Assembly (NCBI RefSeq): GCF_001874525.1
Contig: NZ_LKAQ01000004.1
Coordinates: 2,382,654 to 2,446,653 of the forward strand
Direction of reading: 5' to 3'
Length of the DNA: 64,000 nucleotides
DNA from: Pseudodesulfovibrio hydrargyri
Lineage (GTDB): Bacteria > Desulfobacterota > Desulfovibrionia > Desulfovibrionales > Desulfovibrionaceae
Part shown: one piece after another, positions 1-7,588 of the stretch
Layout of the letters: each line of letters begins with the position of its first letter
Numbering within the stretch: the stretch's first letter is position 1
The notes under the pieces: generated by a model
Told to the model about the DNA's origin: nothing
Databases searched by the model: none
Seen by the model: the letters and a program-made list of their open reading frames with translations, nothing else
Program-made: the position numbers and the translations under genes

Positions 1-1
1 T

Positions 2-196
2 TCATCGCTCAATATCTCAGGTAATTTTGGGGCGCATAGCCTCAGGAAGACGTTCTGCTATGTCCAGAGGATCCACTATGGCACCCCATGGGAGGTGTTG
101 TGCCAGCGGCTCAACCATGCAACGCCCTCAATAACAAGGCGATACTTGGGAATCCAGGCCGAGGAGGTCGAGGAAATCCTACTCAATACGATCTAG
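2..196 (+). CDS. Tyrosine recombinase, C-terminal end (cut by window edge)
   Basis: The frame opening at base 2 runs 64 codons to TAG. It encodes the tail of a phage-type integrase: GAHSLRKTF matches the H-x-x-R box, followed by LNHATPSITRRYLGI, which carries the late histidine and the nucleophile tyrosine in its RRYLG context. The N-terminal part lies outside the window, so whether the gene is intact cannot be judged. A strong terminator follows 16 bases after the stop. It is distinct in sequence from the second integrase just downstream, which suggests two recombinase-bearing elements side by side, or one element carrying both. Confidence 0.8.
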   Translation, partial: SSLNISGNFGAHSLRKTFCYVQRIHYGTPWEVLCQRLNHATPSITRRYLGIQAEEVEEILLNTI

Positions 197-212
197 ATTG
201 CTGAACCCTGAC

Positions 213-256
213 GGGACCTTGGCGAAGCTCTATGCCGAGGTCCCTTTCCTTTTTTT
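213..256 (+). terminator. Rho-independent terminator after the truncated recombinase
   Basis: An 11-bp stem (GGGACCTTGGC with GCCGAGGTCCC, one G-U pair) and a 10-base loop are followed by a T-rich tract ending at 256. It insulates the recombinase tail from the next integrase gene. Confidence 0.85.
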
Positions 257-269
257 ACACTGTTATATA

Positions 270-300
270 GACTCACCGACAATGCTCGGTGATGGGAGTC
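270..300. repeat. Inverted repeat upstream of the integrase start
   Basis: GACTCACCGA and TCGGT...GAGTC form an imperfect hairpin centred on CAATGC, directly before the ribosome-binding site of the integrase gene. It could be a recombinase arm site, an operator or a translational control hairpin; the sequence alone does not decide. Confidence 0.4.
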
Positions 301-304
301 GAGC

Positions 305-1444
305 ATGAGCGTACACAAGCGTGGAAACAGTTATTTTGTCCGCTATCGGGATGCGGCTGGAAAGCAGCGGAACAAGCACTTCGGGGTAGGGCTGCGCGGT
401 AAGGATAAGGCAGAGGTGTTTGACCTTGAAGTCAAGCTTGCCAAAAAGAAAAGAAAATCAGCTATTCTTATTTCGGGATCAGCGATGTACTTAGAAGAAT
501 TATTTGAATTATATATCAAAGATTATGTCCTGCGTGGTCAAAGTAAGAAGCAGGCAGAATCTTTAAAATCTCATTTTAAGAAGAAAGTCTTTTTGCATCT
601 TCCAAGTAAGCCTGTCGATGAACTGACATATAAGCATGTGATGGATTTTATTGAGCGCTATCCGAATAAATCACAGTCAACAATAAACAATTGGCTGGCG
701 TATCTAAGCTCCGTGTTCAATTTTGGAATTCGTCATGGGTATATGGAAGTAAATCCATTACAGCATTGGAAAAAGAAAAAAGTCCCTCCCAGGAGGTTTG
801 AGATAAACCTTGATGAGCTTGGTAAGCTTCTCAAGCATTCGCCACCACACCTCAAGCTGGCAATCCTGGTTACGTATTATACAGGTGTTAGACCTGGAGT
901 AACTGAATTGTTTGCAATGAAGTGGGATGATGTCGATTTCGAGCGGGATGAAATACGGATATTTCGCAGTAAGACAAACAACTACGGGGTAATCCCGATC
1001 TCCCAAGCTTTGCGTCCAATCCTCAAAAGGGCAAAGAGGAAAGCTAAGACTGATCATGTCATTGAACGTAATGGGAAGCCCATTAACCGAGTTACTACTT
1101 CCTTGCAGAATGCTTTAAAGAAAGCTGGGATCACTAAGCCGTTTCGGATGTATGATCTTCGACACATGCATGCGACTTACTCTGGCGCATCGGGAGGTGA
1201 TCCAGCGGCGATAGCATCAATTCTTGGGCACAGTGATATTTCAACGACAACAAGAGTTTATTTTCAGCCTCTTGAGGAAGCGAAGCGAAAATCTGTTGAG
1301 GCTGTCCCTAGGGTTCGTGAGGATGGTGATACTGTTAGTAAACATCAGGAACGTAAAGCGAAGATGGCTGGGGCCTCTCAGCGTAAGAAGAAAAAGAAGA
1401 AGTTTAAGATTAAAGATATCGGCTATATAGGCGGTGATGGGTAG
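305..1444 (+). CDS. Site-specific tyrosine recombinase / integrase
   Basis: This 379-residue phage-integrase-family protein should catalyse integration and excision of the surrounding element. Residues 1-55 are a basic arm-binding-like region, about 60-155 a SAM-like core-binding domain, and about 170-320 the catalytic domain. Visible catalytic residues are Arg196 (TGVRPGV), Arg286 (YDLRH), His309 (LGHS) and Tyr319 (TRVYF); the usual first histidine of box II is a tyrosine (283). A GGGAG ribosome-binding site lies 6 bases before ATG. The C-terminus is strongly basic (KKKKKK). It is AT-rich compared with hisA and later genes. The next three genes follow closely on the same strand and may be cotranscribed. 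The att sites were not identified. Confidence 0.92.
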   Translation: MSVHKRGNSYFVRYRDAAGKQRNKHFGVGLRGKDKAEVFDLEVKLAKKKRKSAILISGSAMYLEELFELYIKDYVLRGQSKKQAESLKSHFKKKVFLHLPSKPVDELTYKHVMDFIERYPNKSQSTINNWLAYLSSVFNFGIRHGYMEVNPLQHWKKKKVPPRRFEINLDELGKLLKHSPPHLKLAILVTYYTGVRPGVTELFAMKWDDVDFERDEIRIFRSKTNNYGVIPISQALRPILKRAKRKAKTDHVIERNGKPINRVTTSLQNALKKAGITKPFRMYDLRHMHATYSGASGGDPAAIASILGHSDISTTTRVYFQPLEEAKRKSVEAVPRVREDGDTVSKHQERKAKMAGASQRKKKKKKFKIKDIGYIGGDG

Positions 1445-1474
1445 CGCTATAATATTTAACAGGTTGGAGTTGTT

Positions 1475-1744
1475 ATGGCATTTTTCCTTCCGTGGCTTGC
1501 TGTTGGAGTTGGTGGTTCTCTCTTTGGTTGGGGTTTACATCAACTGATCACTAAGAACGATTCTGCTGATGAAGTCTTTTCCAAAGTAATTTCGGTCTTG
1601 CCTGAAAAGTTGGCTGAATATGTTGAGTCTGTCGAAGAGTTGCCTGATGGGACTCGGCGTATTGTTTTTAGAAAGGATACTCCTGAAGAGGTGCAAAAGG
1701 AGATCGAGGATAACTTGAGCTTTGAAGAGGACCAAAGCGAGTAG
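1475..1744 (+). CDS. Small membrane-anchored protein of unknown function (89 aa)
   Basis: No family is recognised. Residues 3-26 form one hydrophobic, glycine-rich segment (LPWLAVGVGGSLFGWGLHQL) that looks like a single transmembrane helix or uncleaved anchor. The remaining 60 residues are acidic and probably cytoplasmic. A good AGGTTGGAG ribosome-binding site precedes ATG. It sits 30 bases after the integrase and 6 bases before the nuclease-like gene, so it is likely read with both. A small single-span protein beside a cyclase-like gene could be a membrane effector or partner, but that is inference from position only. Confidence 0.65.
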   Translation: MAFFLPWLAVGVGGSLFGWGLHQLITKNDSADEVFSKVISVLPEKLAEYVESVEELPDGTRRIVFRKDTPEEVQKEIEDNLSFEEDQSE

Positions 1745-1750
1745 CCTGGG

Positions 1751-2455
1751 ATGAGTATGAAAAAGCTCTCCTCATTCTATGTACCAAGCAAAGGCCCCGA
1801 CGATTGGCGGCAGTTTCTTGCTGATCCTGTCAAACAATGGAAGACGGGCTACTCCGCTAAAGAACTGGCTTATAGCTGGGAAATGTCAAAAGGCTTTCCG
1901 GCTGAAATTCAAGCTGTTTTGAATACACAGTCGGTATTTCAGAATCTTGAAATACTGTTTGCCGTTCCAGAATACCAAGTTTCCTTGCCGGGTGGGAGCA
2001 GGCCCTCTCAGAATGACCTTTTCGTGATGGCTAGAAATGATGATGAGCTTGTCGTCATTATGATTGAAGGGAAAGCATATGAGTCATTTGGTCCAACTCT
2101 CGGAGAGTGGAGAGCCAATGGATCAGAGGGCAAGCTGAGGCGGTTGGCATACCTACAGGAAGTGTTGCAACTAGACGGAGTTCTTGCTGACGAAGTTCGG
2201 TATCAGCTCCTACATCGGACCGCTTCGCCTCTTATCGTGGCAGAGCAATTTCATGCGACCAGTGCGATCATGTTGGTCCATTCGTTTTCAGAGGAAAATG
2301 AATGGTTCAATGACTACTCGGCGTTCTTGGATTTGTATGGAGTTCAAGCGCAGATGGGCGTTCTTCAAGAAGCCTTCCGAGGTTCAAACGTGAAGCTATA
2401 TTGTGGTTGGGCCAAGGGAGTTTCAAAGGTGATGAGTATTGAAGGTGAAAAGTGA
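1751..2455 (+). CDS. DUF6946-like protein with possible PD-(D/E)xK nuclease core
   Basis: A 234-residue soluble protein. The N-terminal pattern (FYVPSKGPDDW, WKTGYSAKELAYSW) and the later LLHRTAS and MLVHSFS motifs recall the uncharacterised DUF6946 family; this is from memory, not a search. A nuclease-like signature is visible: Glu67, Asp89 (QNDLFV), then Glu106-Gly-Lys108 after a hydrophobic strand (VVIMIEGK), which is the order and spacing of the PD-(D/E)xK fold. Its stop codon overlaps the GTG start of the cyclase-like gene, implying translational coupling and a shared role. A second in-frame ATG at 1757 is an alternative start. A DNA- or RNA-cleaving effector is possible but unproven. 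Confidence 0.6.
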   Translation: MSMKKLSSFYVPSKGPDDWRQFLADPVKQWKTGYSAKELAYSWEMSKGFPAEIQAVLNTQSVFQNLEILFAVPEYQVSLPGGSRPSQNDLFVMARNDDELVVIMIEGKAYESFGPTLGEWRANGSEGKLRRLAYLQEVLQLDGVLADEVRYQLLHRTASPLIVAEQFHATSAIMLVHSFSEENEWFNDYSAFLDLYGVQAQMGVLQEAFRGSNVKLYCGWAKGVSKVMSIEGEK

Positions 2456-3366
2456 AAAATCGAGCTGTAGCTTATCTAGATATTATTGGGTTTGGTGCTT
2501 TGACAAACAAAAGTGTCCAAGTCGAAGAACATCCGTTTCTCCGTGGTAAATGCGACAATAAAAATCTGATGCTTTCAATCGAACTGGTCAAAAAATATCG
2601 CAAGATAGTTCAAGAAGTTTCTCGCAAATATCGTTTGGGCTACTCGCTTTTGTCAGACTCCGCGTTTCTGTGGACACAAAAAGCAGATGACATGCTTTAT
2701 GCCCTGCCGGATTTAATGTGGCGATTACTATCTGTAGGCATTTTGTGTCGTGGCGGATTATCCTATGGTGAGACTGTATGTGAGAATAAAAAGAGTCAAA
2801 GCAGTAAGTTTTTAGTTGGTGATGCTGTAACGCGAGCTGTTAAGTTAGAAGCAAGTGGAAAGGGCGCGCGGATATTTATGGATACCGACTTTCCTTCAGA
2901 GATTACAGGGTACTGCTTTGGAAGGAAGAAAGTCTTTTGCCCATTAACTCTGTGCACCGACTTTAGCGTTATCGATGAGTTTAAGTGGTATCGGTTGGCT
3001 GGCAGGCGAGGGATGGATTGTAGTGATGGTTGCGGAGAGTGTGCACGATCCCTTACTGCAAAATTGTCTCTGGCGGTTATTCGATTACGTTGGTCACCTC
3101 TTTTTGCATGGAATGCAGTATCAAAAGAAGGACGTGTTCAACTTGGCGCGACTACACATGTTTTGTCCGAAACTTTGGACAATTTCCTTCAAGGAGAATC
3201 GTTTAGTGTTAGCTCCGATTGTTTTCAAGCAATGAGTCCTGATCGGAGAAGAGGGATGGTAAAACGAGTTTATAGTATTTATAAAAAGCACGTACCTGAT
3301 TTTACCGCTTTTGTAGATTTTCCCGATTATACGGAGAGAAGTATGATGAGTTTAGTAGAAGGCTAG
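2452..3366 (+). CDS. Class III nucleotide cyclase-like protein
   Basis: This 304-residue protein has the layout of a class III adenylate/guanylate cyclase homology domain over residues 5-145: first metal aspartate Asp10 in AYLDIIGFG, second metal aspartate Asp69 in LLSDSAF, then RGGLSYGE and VGDAVTRAVKLE. The canonical transition-state Asn and Arg positions (VN-x-AAR-L) appear as Thr127 and Lys131, so activity or base specificity may differ from textbook enzymes. Solo cyclase domains with such variation occur in antiphage signalling such as Pycsar. The C-terminal 150 residues are unassigned and hold a Cys-rich patch (CSDGCGEC). The start is GTG, overlapping the previous stop (GTGA), with AGGTG upstream. 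Confidence 0.6.
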   Translation: MKNRAVAYLDIIGFGALTNKSVQVEEHPFLRGKCDNKNLMLSIELVKKYRKIVQEVSRKYRLGYSLLSDSAFLWTQKADDMLYALPDLMWRLLSVGILCRGGLSYGETVCENKKSQSSKFLVGDAVTRAVKLEASGKGARIFMDTDFPSEITGYCFGRKKVFCPLTLCTDFSVIDEFKWYRLAGRRGMDCSDGCGECARSLTAKLSLAVIRLRWSPLFAWNAVSKEGRVQLGATTHVLSETLDNFLQGESFSVSSDCFQAMSPDRRRGMVKRVYSIYKKHVPDFTAFVDFPDYTERSMMSLVEG

Positions 3367-3433
3367 TTTAAGGATATGCATAATGGTAGAGCGTATGGCT
3401 CAATGATAAGCGGTTTGTTTATTTAAGTTTTTT

Positions 3434-4516
3434 ATGACGAACAAAGTCCTTACCCGTGAAGAGTTATACGAGTTGGTATGGGAGAAGCCTACCAGCCAGT
3501 TAGCAAAGGACTTCAACATATCGGACAGTGCTATTGCTAAATGGTGCCGTAAGATGGAGGTCCCAAAGCCACCGAGAGGGTATTGGGCCAAGAAGAAGTC
3601 TTACGCAAAAGTTAAGAAGACACCTTTGAAGCCTCTTTCGCTGAAAGGAGTTTCTTTAGTTCAATACAATCCAGCCCCGCCTGTTCCTAAAAAAGAAAAG
3701 TTTCATGTTGAGGTCCCAGACGATATCAAGATCGTGAAAGGTTCTCTTCGTTCTCAGCACCCTCTTGTTCGTGAAGCGAAGGCGATGTTTAAAAAGGCAA
3801 AGCCTGATCGTCTGCGTAATGTGTATGATCTTAGGTATAAAGAGGTTTTGGATATTCAAGTCTCACCAGCGTCCCTGGATCGTGCGTTACTGTTTTTTGA
3901 TTCTTTGTTGAAAACGGTAGAGCGTATGGGAGCTGAAGTGAGATTTGTAAAAGATTACCAATGGGTCAAGACTGTTATCTCTTTTAAAGAGTCAGCTATC
4001 CAGGTTGGTATTTATGAGACAGGAAAAAGGTCCCAAACTCCAGAGCCAGTTCATGGAGAGAATTCGTTTCTAGGCTATGATCGGTATCAGTTTACACCAA
4101 CGGGTTACTTCTCATTTAGAATTCACAATGCTTATTACAGAGTAAAAGGCGAGTGGAAAGAAAATGCAAAGACCAAATTAGATGGTCATTTTAAATCAAT
4201 ATTGCAGGAGTTTTATCGTTTCAATGAGGCCATAAAACAGGAAGCAATAAAGGCTAGAGAAGAAGCTAGGCTGCGAGAAATTCGGAGACAAGAAGAACAG
4301 CGCAGGCTTGCTGAGATTGAAAAGGAGAAGCGTTTACTGAAAACTGCCGAGGAGTGGGATGTTTTTGCAAAACTTGAGGCTTTCCTCGATGCGGTTGAAA
4401 GTACATATCCCGACAACCCAAAGGCAAAAGAGTATGTGCAATGGGGGAGAGGAGTCGCAGAGAAGGTTGACCCGATCAAGAAATTGAAAAAGCAATTTGA
4501 TGACGAATCAGAATAG
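3434..4516 (+). CDS. HTH-containing protein of unknown function (360 aa)
   Basis: Residues 5-55 look like a DNA-binding helix-turn-helix module: LTREELYELVWEKPTSQLAK, then ISDSAIAKWCRK and PRGYWAKK. Proteins with this N-terminus recur on mobile elements, but I know of no assigned function. Residues 60-255 are a mixed domain. Residues 255-310 are a charged coiled-coil-like stretch (repeated EEAR/RRQEEQRR). No clear ribosome-binding site precedes ATG, and there is a 67-base gap from the cyclase-like gene, so it may have its own promoter. It converges on the next gene with only 2 bases between stops. A role as transcriptional regulator of the island is possible. Confidence 0.6.
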   Translation: MTNKVLTREELYELVWEKPTSQLAKDFNISDSAIAKWCRKMEVPKPPRGYWAKKKSYAKVKKTPLKPLSLKGVSLVQYNPAPPVPKKEKFHVEVPDDIKIVKGSLRSQHPLVREAKAMFKKAKPDRLRNVYDLRYKEVLDIQVSPASLDRALLFFDSLLKTVERMGAEVRFVKDYQWVKTVISFKESAIQVGIYETGKRSQTPEPVHGENSFLGYDRYQFTPTGYFSFRIHNAYYRVKGEWKENAKTKLDGHFKSILQEFYRFNEAIKQEAIKAREEARLREIRRQEEQRRLAEIEKEKRLLKTAEEWDVFAKLEAFLDAVESTYPDNPKAKEYVQWGRGVAEKVDPIKKLKKQFDDESE

Positions 4517-4518
4517 CA

Positions 4519-5187
4519 CTAGGAAATATCCTGTAAAGCCTGAATAACACTCGCCCCCAATTGGCGGGTGTTTTTCGTATTGCCATTTATATTGGTCAGA
4601 TCAACTCCTATCTCTTTGGCGATCTTTCTCATCGTTGGTTTTACCGGCGAGATGCTTTCAGAACCTTTTAGTATTTCAAATGAGCCGGTTTCTGCTTCTC
4701 GTACAGTGTATTCACCATGCTGAACTTCGTTGACGTATTTGATGGGCTTTGAGCTGTCAGGCGTTGGTGCCAGCTTACTCATCGGGAGAGTGTAATGACC
4801 TTTTGATTCCCGCATGAGTTCGAGAGCTTCTTCTTTTTTCGCATCCAAGAGGAGCTGAATTTCCATCTCGTCAGTGTCGATCTTTAGAGCAATAATCCAG
4901 TCTACTTGATCTAACGTATTGGGGTTGAAACTGAAGTGTCCTGTATAGGTGTTCTGCGCTGTCGTTTTGACTGAAATTCGACCACGGTTTTCGCTGACAA
5001 CATCATACCCCTTTTGGTTGACCTCGGTTGCCATCTGCCCATTTGAGATCAGGGCTGCGTACAGTTCTCCGATTCTACCAGAAAGGTGGCGAAGCTCGGT
5101 TACGGGTACTCCCCAATTGATTTCTTTTTCCATCCAGGATAAGGCTTCGCCTAGAGATTGTATGATCTGGATTTGGGTTAGGGCCAT
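4519..5187 (-). CDS. DUF6998-like protein, possible restriction-endonuclease-like fold
   Basis: The family is recalled as DUF6998 from the segment GRIGELYAALISNGQMA and NQKGYDVVS, with ISVKT after it. Glu41, Asp62 and the Val-Lys pair at 73-74 follow the order of a PD-(D/E)xK nuclease, although the residue before Val-Lys is Ser rather than Glu or Asp. Such domains are found in restriction and other mobile-element proteins. I take Met at 5187 (222 residues) as start because GAGAG lies upstream and conservation begins there; the frame stays open to 5268. It converges with the HTH gene. Function unknown. Confidence 0.6.
   Translation of the reverse strand: MALTQIQIIQSLGEALSWMEKEINWGVPVTELRHLSGRIGELYAALISNGQMATEVNQKGYDVVSENRGRISVKTTAQNTYTGHFSFNPNTLDQVDWIIALKIDTDEMEIQLLLDAKKEEALELMRESKGHYTLPMSKLAPTPDSSKPIKYVNEVQHGEYTVREAETGSFEILKGSESISPVKPTMRKIAKEIGVDLTNINGNTKNTRQLGASVIQALQDIS
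4546..4575 (+). terminator. Terminator for the HTH gene, embedded in the convergent gene
   Basis: A 10-bp stem (AACACTCGCC / GGCGGGTGTT, one G-U pair) with a 7-base loop is followed by TTT. It lies inside the 3' coding end of the minus-strand gene, so plus-strand transcripts end antisense to that gene. Confidence 0.6.
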
Positions 5188-5442
5188 GAGTAAAATCTCT
5201 CTGGTTTGAGTTCGCGACAAGAGCTGCAACCACAAGAATTCTCTAGCACAAAGAACGTCCAACTGCATAGAATATCCGATGTGGGTAATTTTCGATTTTT
5301 ATCTGCATCCAGAATGGACTTCGATTCTGTGTGTAAATCGTACATCCACGCCAACCTAGAGTTGGCAAAATGGTGAATAATGCATGAAAATGCGTTTAAA
5401 ATATTTAATAATTTCAAATAGTTAGATATAAGGATTTGGATT
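5188..5442. other. AT-rich island/core junction upstream of hisA
   Basis: These bases hold no convincing gene. They contain a 6-bp-stem palindrome (GCCAAC-ctaga-GTTGGC, 5350-5366), an AT-rich run, and the AAGGA ribosome-binding site of hisA at 5430-5434. Base composition changes abruptly at the hisA start, so the right edge of the accessory island probably lies here. The gap must also hold the hisA promoter. No exact direct repeat marking an att site was found. Confidence 0.5.
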
Positions 5443-6171
5443 ATGATTCTTTTTCCCGCTGTCGACATCAAGAACGGTGAATGCGTCCGCCTGGCCCAGG
5501 GCAAGGAGGACGAGGTCACCGTATTCGCCTCGGACCCCGTCGCCCAGGCGCGCTACTGGAAAGACCTCGGCGCGCGCTACCTCCACGTGGTGGACCTGGA
5601 CGGGGCCTTTTCCGGCGTGCCCAAGAACTTCGGCCTGATCAAGGCCATCTGCTCCGAGATCGACATCCCGGTCCAGCTGGGCGGCGGCATCCGCGACATC
5701 GCCACGGCCCGGAAGTACATCGAGGCGGGCGTGCGCCGTCTGATCATCGGCACCATGGCCCTGGAAAAACCGCAGCTTTTTTCCGATCTGTGCAAGGCGC
5801 TGCCCGGCCGCATCGGCGTCTCCCTGGACGCCGTGGACGGCAGGCTCAAGACCAAGGGCTGGGTCGAGGACGCGGGGCTGACCATCGACGACGTCCTGCC
5901 GCGCCTCGAGAACGACGGCATCTGCTTCATCGTCTACACCGACATCGCCCGAGACGGCATGCAGACCGGCGTCAACCTCGACGCCCTGGCAGCGCTGTGC
6001 GCCAAGACCTCGGTCCCGGTCATCGCCGCCGGCGGCGTCCACACCCTCGACGACATCAAGAATCTCTACCCACTGTCCAAGAAAGGACTGGAGGGCGCCA
6101 TCTCCGGCCGCGCCATCTACGTCGGCACCCTGGACGTCAAAGAGGCCAACGCCTGGATCGACGCCCAGTAA
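5443..6171 (+). CDS. hisA: Phosphoribosylformimino-5-aminoimidazole carboxamide ribotide isomerase
   Basis: HisA catalyses the Amadori rearrangement of ProFAR to PRFAR in histidine biosynthesis, in the cytoplasm. The 242 residues make a full-length (beta/alpha)8 barrel. Asp8 ([12 protein letters not shown]) and the later aspartate in [12 protein letters not shown] are the two catalytic acids. The phosphate-binding motifs [14 protein letters not shown] and [10 protein letters not shown] are also present. AAGGA lies 8 bases before ATG. No other his gene is present in the window. It is the first high-GC gene after the accessory island, and it ends at a strong bidirectional terminator. Confidence 0.95.
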   Translation: MILFPAVDIKNGECVRLAQGKEDEVTVFASDPVAQARYWKDLGARYLHVVDLDGAFSGVPKNFGLIKAICSEIDIPVQLGGGIRDIATARKYIEAGVRRLIIGTMALEKPQLFSDLCKALPGRIGVSLDAVDGRLKTKGWVEDAGLTIDDVLPRLENDGICFIVYTDIARDGMQTGVNLDALAALCAKTSVPVIAAGGVHTLDDIKNLYPLSKKGLEGAISGRAIYVGTLDVKEANAWIDAQ

Positions 6172-6203
6172 TTCCGATTCTCCCCGGCAAAACAGGAATG
6201 AAA

Positions 6204-6230
6204 AAGGCCCCGCCCAGGCGGGGCCTTTTG
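6204..6230. terminator. Bidirectional terminator between hisA and bacteriohemerythrin
   Basis: The 11-bp stem AAGGCCCCGCC / GGCGGGGCCTT has a 2-base loop. TTTTG follows on the plus strand and a T-rich run on the minus strand, serving the two convergent genes. Confidence 0.85.
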
Positions 6231-6235
6231 TTTGT

Positions 6236-6649
6236 TCAGAGTTCCCGGCGCCGATAGCCGTTCAGGAAGTCTCCAAGGCGTCTGTCCGAGCCCATGATGT
6301 GGGCAGTCAGCCAGTTCCGGAGAAAGGGGAGGAGGACGCCCGGTACGGTGTCGTCCCCGCCGAGATACTGCACGTACAGCATGTTGGCGTTGTCGGCGAG
6401 TTCCCGGTGTTCCAGCTTGTGGCTTTCGATCATGTCGTAGCCGTGCTGTTCCATGAGGCCTTCCTCATGGTCGAAGTGCCAGCCGGTGTATTCGATCAGT
6501 TCGGTCAGCAGCTTTTCGACGAATTCCCTGGGGGCGGTGGCCTTGGCCGCTTCGTGAGCGTCGTTGAACAGAGCGATCAACTTCCTGTGATCGTCGTCGA
6601 TGGCCTCGAAACCGACGCTCAGCTCCTTGCTCCAGGCGAGGATCGGCAT
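6236..6649 (-). CDS. Bacteriohemerythrin
   Basis: This 137-residue non-heme di-iron oxygen-binding protein has every expected iron ligand: His21, His58, Glu62, His77, His81, His117 and Asp122, in the standard H...HxxxE...HxxxH...HxxxxD arrangement. It is a single-domain form without a receptor or signalling extension. It probably binds or buffers O2, or delivers it, in the cytoplasm of an anaerobe that meets oxygen. It lies 15 bases downstream of the mechanosensitive channel gene and is probably cotranscribed with it. Confidence 0.93.
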   Translation of the reverse strand: MPILAWSKELSVGFEAIDDDHRKLIALFNDAHEAAKATAPREFVEKLLTELIEYTGWHFDHEEGLMEQHGYDMIESHKLEHRELADNANMLYVQYLGGDDTVPGVLLPFLRNWLTAHIMGSDRRLGDFLNGYRRREL

Positions 6650-6664
6650 GGGCTGCCCCTCCGG

Positions 6665-7486
6665 CTACTTCTCGGTGTACATGTGCACATCCTGCTGCGG
6701 GAACGGGATGGAGATGCCTTCCTGGTCGAAAACCAGCTTCACCTTTTCGGTCAGGGCGAAGTACACGCCCCAGTAGTCTGAGGTCTTGCACCACGGTCGG
6801 ACCACGAAGTTGACCGAGGAGTCGGCCAGCTCCATGACCTGGATGACGGGGGCGGGCTCAGGCAAGACGCGCGGCTCCTCGGACACGATGCGCTCCAGGG
6901 TCTGCTTGGCCTTGAGCAGGTCGTCGTCGTAGCCGATGCCGAACGTCATGTCCACGCGCCGGGTGTCGTTGGCCGTCACGTTGACGATGGTCCCGCCGAG
7001 CACCGCGGAGTTGGGCACGGTGATGACCCTGTTGTCCGGGGTGGTCAGCACGGTGTTGAAGATGTTGATGGCCGTGACCGTTCCGGACTGGCCGCCCGCG
7101 GTCACGTAGTCGCCCTTCTTGAAGAACTTGAGCAGGATGAGCATGACGCCCGCCGCGAAGTTGGACAGGGAGTCCTTGAGGGCCAGGCCCACGGCCAGGC
7201 CGGCGGCGCCGAGTACGGCCAGGAAGCTGGTCACGTTGATGCCCGCCTGGCCCAGCGCCGCGATGACCACGGCGGCGATCAATGCGTAATAGGTGATGTT
7301 CTTGAGGAACGAGGCCAGGGTCTCGTCCACCTTGGCCTTGAGCAGGATCCTCTTGGTCCCGTTGGCCAGGGCCTTGGAGATGATCCGCCCGATGACGAAT
7401 ATGAGCAGGGCCACGATGATCCGCAGGCCGTACTGGGTGACGTAGGCCATGATCGTGTCGGTCAGCTGGGAGATGTTGATGTCCAT
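6665..7486 (-). CDS. mscS: Small-conductance mechanosensitive channel (MscS family)
   Basis: This 273-residue inner-membrane channel should release solutes on hypo-osmotic shock. Three hydrophobic helices lie at about residues 15-35, 65-85 and 90-125. The last is Gly/Ala-rich (LAVLGAAGLAVGLAL) and is the pore-lining TM3. It leads into the beta domain (GDYVTAGGQSGTVTAINIF) and the C-terminal mixed domain (TFGIGYDDD, VRPWC). Length and layout match the minimal E. coli-type MscS. GGAGG precedes the ATG. It is the first gene of an mscS-bacteriohemerythrin pair. Confidence 0.93.
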   Translation of the reverse strand: MDINISQLTDTIMAYVTQYGLRIIVALLIFVIGRIISKALANGTKRILLKAKVDETLASFLKNITYYALIAAVVIAALGQAGINVTSFLAVLGAAGLAVGLALKDSLSNFAAGVMLILLKFFKKGDYVTAGGQSGTVTAINIFNTVLTTPDNRVITVPNSAVLGGTIVNVTANDTRRVDMTFGIGYDDDLLKAKQTLERIVSEEPRVLPEPAPVIQVMELADSSVNFVVRPWCKTSDYWGVYFALTEKVKLVFDQEGISIPFPQQDVHMYTEK

Positions 7487-7588
7487 GGTTCCTCCGGAAA
7501 AATGAAGTGTGATCTCGTCGTGCGAATTGTTAGCACAGGGGAAAAAATATCGGAACAGTTTTATTGATAAGATGCGATGTCTTTTTGT

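Noticed and set aside
200..5442. Direct repeats marking att sites of the island
   Set aside because: No convincing matching pair was found at the two ends by eye; a computed repeat search extending left of the window is needed.
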